Source: Ignavibacteriota bacterium
GTDB lineage: Bacteria; Bacteroidota; Ignavibacteria; Kapaibacteriales; UBA2268
DNA length: 53,519 bases
Direction of reading: 5' to 3'
NCBI GenBank assembly: GCA_016219595.1
Contig: JACRLY010000057.1
Coordinates: 1,797-55,315, forward strand
Every line of letters begins with the position of its first letter. The stretch's first letter is position 1. The position numbers and the translations under genes were made by a program. The notes under the pieces were generated by a model. That model was not told where the DNA came from and searched no databases. It worked only from the letters and a program-made list of their open reading frames with translations. This document shows positions 10,301-19,002 of the stretch, piece after piece.

Positions 10301-10844
10301 AATCAGTTCAGACAGGACAGTACTTAAACCGCAGGGGAGCACCCCACAAGGAATATTTGTAAACAACAGGAGAAAAATACAATTAAGCGGAACATTAAAG
10401 GATACTGTTGGGACACTTGAATTGCTAAATTTCATGCCTGCATTGGGTGAATTGGAGTGCAGTCCTGTTGAAATTGATACTATAATCTGGACCGGAGGTT
10501 TATGCCGTTCTTATATAACAAACGGACAGTTTTGCATAGCAGGATTGTGCCGTGAAGGAGGAACGAGGTTATTTTCACCCGGGAAAATTTCATTACTTGA
10601 TGCCAGACCTAATCCAGCAGATGATAACATAACATTCGAGTTTGAAATAATCGAGGAGGCTCCAACATCATTTGTGATATCGGACATATTTGGCAGAATA
10701 AATGAGATATTGTTCGAATCTACTCCTATTGCGGGAATATATAAGCTTGATTATTCGACTTCACAACTCGAAAGTGGTGTTTATATGTATATGCTGAAGA
10801 CACCTACTGTTTTAAAAACTAAATTTTTTAGTATTGTAAGATAA
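7359..10844 (+). CDS. Giant T9SS cargo protein, C-terminal fragment
   Basis: The frame is open from 7074 and is homologous to module 2 from about 7086 (GNGIIFDNN..VFSPGK), although the first ATG is at 7359, so it is the continuation of the upstream fragment. In order it carries the end of module 2, a full module 3 (YWVGGSGNWSDGTHWS), PKD/Ig-like segments (about residues 380-520), three HYDIN/ASPM-like segments with repeated LDFG.VCIN motifs (about 525-830), a cohesin-like stretch (about 930-1060) and a T9SS type A sorting domain at the end (ARPNPADDNITFEF...SGVYMYMLKT). It would be exported through T9SS and attached to the surface if the gene were intact. Confidence 0.75.
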   Translation: MGNNTGWTINSINPRNFYWVGGSGNWSDGTHWSLTSGGIGGACTPTAIDNVFFDANSFKMLGQIVNLDSRNAACNNIDWTGSLFQPTFTGDSVDFRILGSLTFIPDMKVTYNGQYIFESKNLNQKITTGRIALANNIIFNGVGGSWYIQDGIETSGKIFLYHGILNTNSTPVNASHLVSDEDNNRALVLGNSTVTLTGSGTNPEWYLLDRNLFFNSGKSSIVFTGSDIAMVAGKGMKYNDIEFTNETTNVQVYDSASYSKLIFRGNGRIYNSSRFDTLTFSPGKAYILNSGSTQYIGKQFNIRGNNCFPIVLRASSSGQQAFVYQNSGIVSGDFIEMSDNQATGGAIFYAGKFSKNISNNSNWYFNNSPGYIYGLGPDLDICPGEIIKTNNFNGAISYLWQDGSTDSIYSITKPGTYWVVASYANNCSYTDTIVVSMKPTPVVDAGRDTVFCQGDIVSVRMNGTATGGITPYQSIRWSPSTGLSNPTSWQPLATPSVTTTYELAVTGANGCVGRDTMTISINPNVVLEFQNVTDTLGFKPVCISGTSDTMLTIHNASQGETTIIADINPITLFSLDSNPMPIKFAPDETKNIRVRSFGNGTEGNYSGILTFTDVCNNVKSINLNSNIIEPSMLFNDTLDFGIVCINQSSSSSFSFTNTSARETSFTGKIDSVSLFSLMDYSLTNQFKSAESRYVPVFFKGSSVEGMTIDSLIIIDTCGNSKILLLKANVFIPKISANDTLNFGDVCINGQKSKSFNVKNNSILPTSFVANNYSGLFSVQGNVFNSSFSVNETRTSDLLFNGSPTPGTLQDSLQLIDTCGGIKNIVLLARVVVPQFVSDSTTLLIDSVDNGTTATRRVVLRNNGSSPVHIDSISNPPSLFGISSVSPQLPADLQPGDSLVFTLSFFADDDLIHVFNLVVFASEPCQLDKTIIVTAKGNPATAVAYLEIPIDSSYVGTPVTIPIILKSSTGLIESGITGYTLIISSDRTVLKPQGSTPQGIFVNNRRKIQLSGTLKDTVGTLELLNFMPALGELECSPVEIDTIIWTGGLCRSYITNGQFCIAGLCREGGTRLFSPGKISLLDARPNPADDNITFEFEIIEEAPTSFVISDIFGRINEILFESTPIAGIYKLDYSTSQLESGVYMYMLKTPTVLKTKFFSIVR

Positions 10845-10860
10845 TCTCAAAGGAATAAAA

Positions 10861-11187
10861 ATGGTGCTTGTAGAATTTTCAATGTTCCCCACCGATAAAG
10901 GGGAAAGCGTCAGTCCTTATGTTTCGCAGGTGATTGATTTGATTGACAAAAGCGGAATTACTTATCAGCTAACTCCAATGGGTACAATTCTCGAAGGAAG
11001 CTGGGATGATGTGTTTGGTGTGATTACTTCCTGTTTCAAAATATTGGAGCCACAGTGCAACAGGATATATTCTTCAATTAAAGTTGATTTCCGCAAAGGT
11101 GAAAAGTCGAGAATGAAATCGAAAATTGACAAAATTGAAAGTCTGTTACAGAGGAATTTAAAAAACGTAATTGTTGACCCTATATGA
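10861..11187 (+). CDS. Thiamine-binding protein of the MTH1187/YkoF type (DUF77)
   Basis: The 108-residue protein matches the MTH1187/YkoF family. It has an initial EFSMFP strand, the GESVSPYVSQVIDLIDKSG helix, the YQLTPMGTILEG segment and a helical end with RMKSKIDKIESLL. Members bind thiamine or related compounds, and their exact role is unclear. The stop overlaps the next ATG by 4 nt (ATGA), so it is translationally coupled to the hydrogenase maturation protease, an unusual partner. A good AAAGGA Shine-Dalgarno sequence precedes the ATG. Confidence 0.8.
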   Translation: MVLVEFSMFPTDKGESVSPYVSQVIDLIDKSGITYQLTPMGTILEGSWDDVFGVITSCFKILEPQCNRIYSSIKVDFRKGEKSRMKSKIDKIESLLQRNLKNVIVDPI

Positions 11188-11645
11188 ACAAAATTCTTGT
11201 AATGTCCATAGGGAATGATATCATGGGAGATGACGGAGCGGCTTTCGAAGCCGCAAAGTTAATCCAAAAGAGATTTCCTGATGAAGTAGATTATGAAAAT
11301 GTATATGGCGGTGGAATGGAAATCCTAGATTATCTCGAAGGCAAGGAAAAGGTTTTAATACTCGATACAATATCAGAAGGGAACAAACCTGCCGGAAGCA
11401 TCACTGAGATTGAGAGAGAAGATTTTCCGGTTATTCTGACCTCATCCCCTCATTACATAGGTTTGCCTGAAGTGCTTCGTCTTGCAGAAATGTTTGAAAT
11501 TGAATTTCCTGCGGTCGTAAAAATATTAGCTATACATACTGAGCTACAGTATGAAGTAACTGAGGACTTAAGTGAGCCAATCAAATCGGCATTACCCGAA
11601 TATGCAGAACGTGCGATTCAGATAATTGAGGAGTGGATGCATTAA
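11184..11645 (+). CDS. [NiFe]-hydrogenase maturation protease (HyaD/HoxW/HycI type)
   Basis: The 153-residue protein has the family start ILVMSIGNDIMGDDGAAF, the EILDYLEGKEKVLILDTI segment with an acidic metal ligand, and SSPHYIGLPEVLRLAEMF, which matches the conserved SPHxxGL region. These proteases bind the nickel site of the immature large subunit and cleave its C-terminal extension. The substrate is probably the MvhA-like subunit at 20382-21917, which ends in DPCHGCATH plus 25 residues. It is the only such protease in the window. Confidence 0.85.
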   Translation: MNKILVMSIGNDIMGDDGAAFEAAKLIQKRFPDEVDYENVYGGGMEILDYLEGKEKVLILDTISEGNKPAGSITEIEREDFPVILTSSPHYIGLPEVLRLAEMFEIEFPAVVKILAIHTELQYEVTEDLSEPIKSALPEYAERAIQIIEEWMH

Positions 11646-11677
11646 AATGAATTTAATTAATCAGCTAAGATTAATAC

Positions 11678-12400
11678 TTACAAACCAAAAATAATTATAC
11701 TCACCCCGCATAACAGGATTGCGAATCCTGAAAGGGCATGAATATGCCTTTCTAATTTAGGCATTGGAATAAGATTTATTCCTTTCATTCCGATGAACGT
11801 CATAGTGAGCATAGTTGCGATTGTTACAATTCCGAATAAAGCAGTTACGACAGCAACTGCAAAATAATTCTGCTTAGCAGCAGGATACATCAGTAGTGGA
11901 ATTAATGGTTCGCAGGGACCGAACGCAAAAATTATAAAAAGCATCCAGGGTGTAATGTTCTTTTTTTCTGAAGTATGAATATGGAGATGTTCTTCTTCGT
12001 GGGTGTGCTCGTGTTCATGACTATTCCCATCGGGATGAAAATGAATGTGAGAATGATGTTTATTACGGATTGCTTTTTTGATTCCCCAGAGCATATAGAG
12101 CAATCCGAAACCAATCAGTAACCACCCGGCAATTTCTCCACGGCTCGATTCGAATGATTCAATCGAAGAAATTGTAATCCCAAGGGCAATACCGATAAGC
12201 CCAATAATGACAGAGGAAAGAATATGACCTAATCCACACAGTGACACAATACCAATCACTTTCAAATTTGTCCAGTTCCTTGCCTTCGCAATAGCTATGA
12301 ATGGAATATAATGGTCAGGTCCTACAATAGTGTGTATAAAACCCAGCGTTACAGCAGTTGAAATTAAAATAACAAGCTCAGACATTTCTTCAATTAACAT
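11678..12400 (-). CDS. NicO/UreH-like nickel transporter-type membrane protein
   Basis: The 240-residue protein has about six membrane segments. The first contains HTIVGPDHYIPF, resembling the HxxxxDH nickel signature of NiCoT/UreH-type proteins. A cytosolic loop at about residues 113-143 is strikingly His-rich (HHSHIHFHPDG, HEHEHTHEEEHLHIH). A second conserved site, FGPCEPLIPLL, opens the second half. The location beside hypE suggests nickel supply or efflux for hydrogenase assembly. Transport direction cannot be told from sequence. A start at the Met 15 nt inside is also possible. Confidence 0.7.
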   Translation of the reverse strand: MLIEEMSELVILISTAVTLGFIHTIVGPDHYIPFIAIAKARNWTNLKVIGIVSLCGLGHILSSVIIGLIGIALGITISSIESFESSRGEIAGWLLIGFGLLYMLWGIKKAIRNKHHSHIHFHPDGNSHEHEHTHEEEHLHIHTSEKKNITPWMLFIIFAFGPCEPLIPLLMYPAAKQNYFAVAVVTALFGIVTIATMLTMTFIGMKGINLIPMPKLERHIHALSGFAILLCGVSIIIFGL

Positions 12401-12528
12401 TTCATAATTAATAATTCACAATTAAATTTCTTTTTAAATTTCAAATGAAAGATAAATTGTTCGTTCTAATATTTTATCTTAAATTTATACTCAAAATAAA
12501 TTAGTAATTAGTAATTGGTAATTAGTAA

Positions 12529-13590
12529 TTAACAAATTCTCGGTAATTGTTCTCCTGAGAGCATATCAACAACTCTGGTTGTACCAACTAGGGTTTTCAT
12601 AATTACCATTCCCGGATTATCCTCGACAACTTTTCCTATTATTGAAGAATCTTTTCCATAAGGATGATTTATCATTGCCTGTAAAACTTTATCGGAATCT
12701 TCAGGTGCAACAAAGACCAGAACCTTACCTTCATTAGCAACGTATAACGGGTCAAAGCCCAAAATTTCACAAGCAGATTTTACATTATCTTTCACAGGAA
12801 TTTTATCTTCTTCAATTTCAATTCCCATATTTGATGACATTGCTATTTCATTCAGTACGCTTGCAACTCCTCCTCGTGTAGCATCTCTCATTGTATGAAC
12901 ATTCTTTGAAACCATTAGTATTTCCTGAACCAATCCATTCAATGGACAGCAATCGCTTACAATTTTAGATTCAAATTCAAATCCCTCGCGTTTTGATATA
13001 ATTGAAATTCCATGTTCGGCAATACATCCGTTGATTATTATAACATCACCCGGTTTACAATTTAATGGTGATATATTAACTTCTTTTTCAATAATTCCAA
13101 TTCCAGAAGTATTGATAAATATTTTATCGCCTTTTCCTTTTTCTACGACTTTGGTATCGCCTGTAACAATCTTCACTCGGGCATTATCTGCAGCTTTCTT
13201 CATTGAAAGAGTGATTTTCCAAAGTTCTTCAATCGGAAATCCTTCTTCGATAATAAAAGCGGATGAAATGAATAAAGGTTTTGCTCCACACATCGCTAAA
13301 TCATTTAAAGTACCATTAACCGAGAGTGAGCCTATGTCTCCACCAGGAAAAAAAATCGGATTTATGACATAAGAATCTGTAGTAAATGCTAATTTAATCC
13401 CATCAATTTCAATCACAGCACCATCATGCTGAAGATCTAAAACTGAATTATCAAAAACCTTAACAAATAAATCTATTATTAATTGTTGAGTTAGTGTTCC
13501 TCCTCCTCCGTGAGCCATTACTATTTGCTTGTAATTGCTTATTGGAAGCGGGCAGTTCTGCCCCGCATTATTTTTATTTTCAATATCCAT
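12529..13590 (-). CDS. hypE: Hydrogenase maturation factor HypE
   Basis: The 353-residue PurM-fold protein has the HypE landmarks MAHGGGGTLTQQLI, FTTDSYVINPIFFPGGDIG and MRDATRGGVASVLNEIA, and it ends in PRIC. The C-terminal Cys accepts carbamoyl from HypF and is dehydrated to thiocyanate, the source of CN ligands for the [NiFe] centre. Length and motifs are normal. The gene is the last hyp gene on this strand, in the order hypA-B-F-C-D-E. Confidence 0.95.
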   Translation of the reverse strand: MDIENKNNAGQNCPLPISNYKQIVMAHGGGGTLTQQLIIDLFVKVFDNSVLDLQHDGAVIEIDGIKLAFTTDSYVINPIFFPGGDIGSLSVNGTLNDLAMCGAKPLFISSAFIIEEGFPIEELWKITLSMKKAADNARVKIVTGDTKVVEKGKGDKIFINTSGIGIIEKEVNISPLNCKPGDVIIINGCIAEHGISIISKREGFEFESKIVSDCCPLNGLVQEILMVSKNVHTMRDATRGGVASVLNEIAMSSNMGIEIEEDKIPVKDNVKSACEILGFDPLYVANEGKVLVFVAPEDSDKVLQAMINHPYGKDSSIIGKVVEDNPGMVIMKTLVGTTRVVDMLSGEQLPRIC

Positions 13591-13618
13591 TTTATTAATT
13601 CACAATTAATTTTATATT

Positions 13619-13656
13619 CTTTGCGACCTTAGCGTTTACTTTGCTACTTTGTGTGA
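13619..13656. repeat. Dispersed intergenic repeat of the CTTTGCGACCTTAGCG type
   Basis: The spacer between hypD and hypE holds a CTTTGCG..CTTAGCG..CTTTG..GTGAAA stretch. I recognise this as a short repeat that is frequent between genes in Bacteroidota genomes. It has no coding potential. Identification is by pattern memory, not by a search. Confidence 0.4.
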
Positions 13657-13714
13657 AAAAATGGATTCTGAACCAAGTTCAGAATTACAATCATTCACAC
13701 TATTCTCAAACGAT

Positions 13715-14827
13715 TCACATTTTGCATTTTATATTGCAATTATCAATTCTTCTGTACCTAAAGTATGCCGCACATGCTCCTTCTGAAGAGACCATCGGTG
13801 CCCCCAATGGATGCTCAGGAATACATTCTTTACCGAATGAAATGCATTGAGAAGGTTTCTTCAGTCCCTGCAGGATTTCACCGGCAATGCAGACTCCATT
13901 TACTTTAGTCAATTTATTTTCAAATACAAAATTTAGGAGAGCATCATATTTTGAATATTCATCTCTCAACTTTAATCCGCTGTCTTTAATTGTTCCGATG
14001 CCTCTCCACTCCCTGTCTTCTTTAACGAATACCTTATTAATTATTTTCTGTGCTTTTATATTTCCCTCTTTTAAAACAGTTCTCGAGTATTGATTCTCAA
14101 CATTACATTTGTTTTCTTCAATTAGTTTAATGAGAATAAATATTGCATTCATAATATCAAGAGGCTCAAAACCCATCGCAACAATCGGAATATGATATTT
14201 ACCCGATAGTATTTCGTATTCATTCAGTCCCATTACAGTGCAAACATGTCCCGCAGCTAATAGGCCGTCTAACCTTATATTATTATTCGATAAAAGAAAT
14301 TCAATTGCAGGAGGAACAAGCATGTGAGAGCATAGAATAAAATAATTATCCAATCCTAACCTTTCAGCCTGGAGAACAGCTCTTGCGTTTGCAGGTGCTG
14401 TGGTTTCAAATCCGACAGCAAAGAATACAATTAGCTTTTCAGGATTATCTACTGCAATTTTTACAGAATCGAGAGGAGAATAAACCATTCGGACATCTGC
14501 TCCATTTGCCCTGGCTGAAAGTAAATCCTTTTCAGTACCAGGAACACGCAGCATATCTCCGAAAGAAACGAGAATGACATCCTGCTTCATTGAAAGTTCG
14601 ATTGCCCTGTCAATATATTCAACCGGAGTAACACATACAGGGCATCCCGGACCGTGAATCAGATTGATATTAGAAGGAATGAATTCTTCGAGTTTATATT
14701 TTAATATAGTATGAGTCTGACCTCCGCAGATTTCCATAATTGAGATTTGTTTTGTTGAAATAGAATGTATTTTTTCAGATACTATCCCAATTAAATTTTT
14801 ATCCCTATATTCGTCAATGAATTTCAT
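13715..14827 (-). CDS. hypD: Hydrogenase maturation factor HypD
   Basis: The 370-residue protein carries the expected HypD motifs: EICGGQTHTILKY near the start, HGPGCPVCVTP, GFETTAPANA and the C-terminal Cys cluster (GVCIAGEILQGLKKPSQC, then CIPEHPLGAP, SSEGACAAYF) that holds the [4Fe-4S] cluster. With HypC it forms the scaffold on which the Fe(CN)2CO unit is assembled. Full length and intact. A 124-nt repeat-containing gap separates it from hypE. Confidence 0.95.
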   Translation of the reverse strand: MKFIDEYRDKNLIGIVSEKIHSISTKQISIMEICGGQTHTILKYKLEEFIPSNINLIHGPGCPVCVTPVEYIDRAIELSMKQDVILVSFGDMLRVPGTEKDLLSARANGADVRMVYSPLDSVKIAVDNPEKLIVFFAVGFETTAPANARAVLQAERLGLDNYFILCSHMLVPPAIEFLLSNNNIRLDGLLAAGHVCTVMGLNEYEILSGKYHIPIVAMGFEPLDIMNAIFILIKLIEENKCNVENQYSRTVLKEGNIKAQKIINKVFVKEDREWRGIGTIKDSGLKLRDEYSKYDALLNFVFENKLTKVNGVCIAGEILQGLKKPSQCISFGKECIPEHPLGAPMVSSEGACAAYFRYRRIDNCNIKCKM

Positions 14828-14875
14828 AAATATTTTTATAATATATAATATTTGTATCCCTTAAATGAATCAATA

Positions 14876-14903
14876 GACCCTTCGACTTCGCTCAGGGTGA
14901 CAA
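14876..14903. repeat. Dispersed repeat, inverted relative to the 42101/43196 copies
   Basis: The sequence holds CCCTTCGACTTCGCTCAGGG followed by TGACA. Its reverse complement is close to the core of the 69-bp repeats at 42101 and 43196 (CCTGAGCGTAGTCGAAGG). The 14828-15028 spacer shows nothing else that I can support. Confidence 0.6.
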
Positions 14904-15028
14904 AGTAAATGGATTTAAATTAAATTCAGAATGACCATCATTTAATCATTTTCTATTTCCCTTATCCTTTTTCTCATTTCCATTTTACGATTTTCTCATC
15001 CCTAATTCCCTATCTAATTCAGAATTCA

Positions 15029-15262
15029 TCATTCAGAATTCAACATTTCATTAATAAGAGTAATGTTTTTTATTGCTTCTTCCTCGTCTAATACATTCAA
15101 AGCAAAACCTACGTGAACAATTACATAATCACCGATATTGGCTTCAGGTACTAAATCCAGGCATACATCTTTAACAATGCCGCTGAAATCAACCTTGCCC
15201 ATTTTCAAATCTTCATTTGAATCATCAATAGTTACTATTTTTCCGGGTATTGCCAAGCACAT
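15029..15262 (-). CDS. hypC: Hydrogenase maturation chaperone HypC
   Basis: The 77-residue protein starts with MCLAIPGKIV, whose Cys2 is the iron-ligand cysteine of HypC. The GKVDFSGIVKDVCLDLVPEA and GDYVIVHVGFALNVLDEEEA segments are typical of the OB-like fold. HypC works with HypD and delivers the Fe(CN)2CO group to the apo large subunit. Normal length. The 237-nt spacer on its upstream side (15263-15499) holds only AT-rich simple sequence. Confidence 0.95.
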   Translation of the reverse strand: MCLAIPGKIVTIDDSNEDLKMGKVDFSGIVKDVCLDLVPEANIGDYVIVHVGFALNVLDEEEAIKNITLINEMLNSE

Positions 15263-15499
15263 AAATTAATTCACTTTCTCTATCAGGTATTATAACCTCA
15301 TGAAATTTTCAATTTTCAATTTTTCAATTTTCAATAAATTTTAAATAATTAATTCTCAAATACAACAAATCCTATTTTTCTAATAATTATGAAATAGATT
15401 GAAAACCCAATAAATCCCACTTTGAGAAAGGGTGGCTTAATGGATTCCAAAATAAATTCAGAATGACATTTACTCAAACTATTTCCCATATCCAAATTC

Positions 15500-17797
15500 C
15501 TATTTCCTAATTCCAATTTTGCATTTTACATTGTAATTATCAATTATCAATTCAGAAGCAGCTATCTGCCCTAAAGAAATACCTCCGTCATTTGCAGGCA
15601 CACGCTGATGCCAATAAACCTTAAAATTATTTTGTTCCAATTTTTCAATCACACCATTTAGCAAATAAGTATTTTGGAAACAGCCCCCGCTCAAAACAAT
15701 TTTCTCCTCATTAAGTAATTTTGCTAACTCGAGGATTATCTCAATCAATGTATTGTGGAATTTAGCTGAGATTATTGAGTTTTTAACTCCTGAATTTACA
15801 TCCATAAGTAATTCCTCAATAATTGTCTGCCAATCTATCCTGAAAATGGAATCATTATAAATATAATAATTATAAGCTCTGGTTTCATTTGCTGAAGCGG
15901 TGAATTCAAGATTCATAGCCGCTTGTCCTTCGAAATTTATTTTTTGATTGATATTCAATATTGATGCAACAGCATCGAATAATCTTCCGACACTCGATGT
16001 CAAAGGGCAATTTGTCCTATTGCTCAACATTTTTTCCAGAACATTTATTTCTTCAAAACTAAAATTATTTTGAATTACGGAATAATTAAAAGCAGAACCA
16101 CCATACATGTCATATAAGAGTCCAAGTGCAGAACGGCGTGGCTCCCTGATTGCAATTTCACCACCGGGTAAAGGAAATTGTCTGAATGTTCCTATATGTT
16201 CACAACGAACATCATCAATTCTGAAAAATTCTCCGCCCCAGATTGTTTTATCGATTCCATAACCGGTACCGTCCCAGGAAATACCAAGACAGCAACCTTT
16301 AACCTGATTTTCCGCTTTGCAGGAAGCAATATGAGCAATATGGTGTTGAATACTTTTCGATTTGATATTGATATTTTCAGCAAATTTTGTAGAATAATAA
16401 TCAGGATGCAGATCTTTCACAATTAGCTCCGGTTCTACTTTATATAGAATTCTGAAATCATCAATGACATTTGCAAAAGCTTTGGTTGCTTCTTGAGTCT
16501 CCAAATCGCCGATATGCTGACTGAGAAAAACATTTTTTCCGATTTTCAATGCAATTGAATTTTTCAATTGTCCGCCGACTGCAAATATTATTTTATTGCT
16601 ATCTGATTCAAGTTCTATTGGTAAAGGTGCATAACCCCTTGCTCTTCTTAGCATCATCACTTTTCCTTTGACAACACGGACAACAGAATCATCAATCTGC
16701 CTTTTGACCGGGCGGTTGTGAACGAGAAAATAATCAGCAATGTTTTTCAAACGGTTGAGTGCTTCCAATTCATCTATACAGATGGGTTCTTCAGAAATGT
16801 TGGCACTGGTAGCTATAATCGGGTTCTTCAGCTCTTTCATTAATAAATGGTGAAGTGGCGAATAAGGCAGCATTACACCAAGTTCGGGATTGCCGGGTGC
16901 ACAAAAATCAGAAACTGATTTAACTGGAACACTTTTCCTTTTTAGAAGAACAATAGGTGACTCGGGTGCTCGCAAAAGAGTTTCTTCTATTTGATTTACG
17001 TAACATACCTCTTTGATTGATTCCAAAGTAGGAAACATCAAAGCAAACGGTTTGTCAATGCGGTGTTTTCTCTCTCTCAAATTTATAACAGCTTCATCAC
17101 CACGAGCATCACAAACAAGATGGAATCCTCCGATTCCCTTGACAGCAGCTATTTTACCCTCCTTGACCAATTCAACCAATTTATGAATTGCATTATGATG
17201 GGATTCAATAACATTTCCGTTACCATCCCACATTTCGACATGAGGACCACATACAGGACAGGCAATTGGCTGTGCGTGGTATCTCCTGTCATTAGGATTA
17301 TCATATTCCTTTTGGCAGTCGGGGCACATTTTAAAGGTCTTCATAGTGGTGTTTTTCCTGTCGTAAGGAATAGCTTCAACAATTGAAAATCTCGGACCGC
17401 AGTTTGTACAATTGATGAAAGGGTATATGTATCGTCTGTCTGCCGGGTCATTCATCTCTCTTATGCAGGCATCACATATTGCAATATCTGGTAGAATAAA
17501 TGCGGAAGTCTCGGGAGTTTCTTCGCTTTCTAGTATATTGAAAGAAGTATATCCATTTTTTTCAAAGAATGAAAATTCAAAACCTGTGATTTTTGATAAA
17601 GCAGGTTTTTTTTCACGAATCTGAATTATAAAATTATCAAGAATTTTCTTTTCGCCTTCTGCTTCAATTAATACACCTATTGAATTGTTTTTGATATAGC
17701 CATTTAGTTTCATCTCATTTGCGAGACGAAAGATGAAAGGACGGAATCCGACACCCTGGACTGCTCCCCTGATTGATATGACGGTTCTCGAAATCAT
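15500..17797 (-). CDS. hypF: Carbamoyltransferase HypF
   Basis: The 765-residue protein has the full HypF order. First comes an acylphosphatase domain (RGAVQGVGFRPFIFRLA near residue 10). Then come two zinc-finger modules (CDACIREMNDPADRRY..CTNCGPRF and CPDCQKEYDNPNDRRYHAQP..CPVCGP), a YrdC-like domain at about 200-385 and a Kae1-like domain with QHHIAHIASC and LSGGCFQNTYLL. HypF makes carbamoyl-AMP from carbamoyl phosphate and carbamoylates HypE. It is intact and starts 4 nt after the hypB stop. Confidence 0.95.
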   Translation of the reverse strand: MISRTVISIRGAVQGVGFRPFIFRLANEMKLNGYIKNNSIGVLIEAEGEKKILDNFIIQIREKKPALSKITGFEFSFFEKNGYTSFNILESEETPETSAFILPDIAICDACIREMNDPADRRYIYPFINCTNCGPRFSIVEAIPYDRKNTTMKTFKMCPDCQKEYDNPNDRRYHAQPIACPVCGPHVEMWDGNGNVIESHHNAIHKLVELVKEGKIAAVKGIGGFHLVCDARGDEAVINLRERKHRIDKPFALMFPTLESIKEVCYVNQIEETLLRAPESPIVLLKRKSVPVKSVSDFCAPGNPELGVMLPYSPLHHLLMKELKNPIIATSANISEEPICIDELEALNRLKNIADYFLVHNRPVKRQIDDSVVRVVKGKVMMLRRARGYAPLPIELESDSNKIIFAVGGQLKNSIALKIGKNVFLSQHIGDLETQEATKAFANVIDDFRILYKVEPELIVKDLHPDYYSTKFAENINIKSKSIQHHIAHIASCKAENQVKGCCLGISWDGTGYGIDKTIWGGEFFRIDDVRCEHIGTFRQFPLPGGEIAIREPRRSALGLLYDMYGGSAFNYSVIQNNFSFEEINVLEKMLSNRTNCPLTSSVGRLFDAVASILNINQKINFEGQAAMNLEFTASANETRAYNYYIYNDSIFRIDWQTIIEELLMDVNSGVKNSIISAKFHNTLIEIILELAKLLNEEKIVLSGGCFQNTYLLNGVIEKLEQNNFKVYWHQRVPANDGGISLGQIAASELIIDNYNVKCKIGIRK

Positions 17798-17800
17798 TTG

Positions 17801-18445
17801 CTAAAACCGGCTTAGTAGATAATTACACCATTCATCGATACCTTCCCGGGTGGAACATGAAACTTCGAATATTTTCAATGAAGGATTTATTGAATGTGCA
17901 TTATTAATTATTGTATCAATGTTGCATTTTAAATAAGGAAGTAAATCGATTTTATTAATAAGCAAAACTCGGGAATTATGGAAAATGGCAGGATACTTCA
18001 AAGGCTTATCATCTCCTTCTGTCGTACTGATTATTACAACTTTCATATCTTCTCCTAAATCATAAGCAGCTGGACAAACAAGATTACCTACATTTTCGAT
18101 GAAAAGTAGATTAATATCAATATTAACTAGTTTCTGATAAGCATCCCTCACTAACATTGCATCTAAATGGCAGGAGCCGTTTGTAACAATTTGAACAACC
18201 GGAACTCCAAGAGCATCTATTCGCTGGGCATCGAGGTTCGTCTGAACATCTCCTTCGATAACAGCTATTTTCATTTTATGTTTCAGAACATTAATGGTTT
18301 GTTCTATTAAACTTGTCTTACCCGAGCCGGGGGAACTGACAAGATTCATTGTAAACATTCCATTGAATCTGAATTTCTCACGATTGATATTAGCGATTTC
18401 GTCATTCTTTTCAAGGATTTTTCTTTCAACAGTTATTAGGCTCAT
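17801..18445 (-). CDS. hypB: Hydrogenase nickel-insertion GTPase HypB
   Basis: The 214-residue SIMIBI GTPase has a P-loop (VSSPGSGKTSLIEQ), a GDVQTNLDA segment, the metal-binding GSCHLDA and the guanine-specificity NKIDLLPY. There is no N-terminal His-rich stretch, so nickel storage would fall to another protein, perhaps the His-loop transporter at 11678. HypB works with HypA in GTP-dependent nickel insertion. Start at 18445, 3 nt after the hypA stop. Confidence 0.95.
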   Translation of the reverse strand: MSLITVERKILEKNDEIANINREKFRFNGMFTMNLVSSPGSGKTSLIEQTINVLKHKMKIAVIEGDVQTNLDAQRIDALGVPVVQIVTNGSCHLDAMLVRDAYQKLVNIDINLLFIENVGNLVCPAAYDLGEDMKVVIISTTEGDDKPLKYPAIFHNSRVLLINKIDLLPYLKCNIDTIINNAHSINPSLKIFEVSCSTREGIDEWCNYLLSRF

Positions 18446-18447
18446 AT

Positions 18448-18801
18448 TTATTCCTTTTCATCGTTAAATTCGATTTCGGTTACTTTCATTTCAATACCAG
18501 ATAGAATCTCAACATCAGCACTTTCACATTTGCTGCAGAAAAAAAACGGCTCTTCAAGTTGTGTTCTTTTACCGCAATTCTTACATCCTATCATCAGGGG
18601 AATTTTATTTATAATCAACTCTACTCCCTTCAGTTCTGAATTACAGGTTAAAACTTCGAATCCGAAACTCAGAGCTTCGGGCAAAATATTGCTGAATTCC
18701 CCGATATCAACTTTTACCGTTTTGACAGTATTTCCGTTTTCACTCGGTAAATATTCATTAACAATATCAATTATTTCCTGCGCTATTGAAACTTCATGCA
18801 T
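18448..18801 (-). CDS. hypA: Hydrogenase nickel chaperone HypA
   Basis: The 117-residue protein begins MHEVSIAQEII; the N-terminal His2 is the Ni ligand. Two CxxC pairs (CKNCGKR and CSKCESADV) form the structural zinc site. It hands nickel to the large subunit together with HypB. It is the first gene of the hyp block. The 18802-19002 gap to the divergent DsrC-like gene must hold promoters for both directions, but I see no clean consensus box. Confidence 0.95.
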   Translation of the reverse strand: MHEVSIAQEIIDIVNEYLPSENGNTVKTVKVDIGEFSNILPEALSFGFEVLTCNSELKGVELIINKIPLMIGCKNCGKRTQLEEPFFFCSKCESADVEILSGIEMKVTEIEFNDEKE

Positions 18802-19002
18802 TATACGATATAATTTTTAATTAGCAACACTTTTTATACAAAAATTATGTAAAATAACAAAAATTTGATAATTTGTTTTTTTTTAAAATTAGTTTCTTAA
18901 AATTTTATGAAATATTTAAGATTACAACACTCGTTTTTCCAACTGATGTACATTTTAATTATTTTCTCAGGTATTCAAAGTTAAAAAAAGTGAAGGTGAA
19001 TT

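Noticed and set aside
13031..13372. 113-codon ORF opposite hypE
   Set aside because: It lies wholly within hypE on the other strand and has no family features; it is a shadow of hypE.
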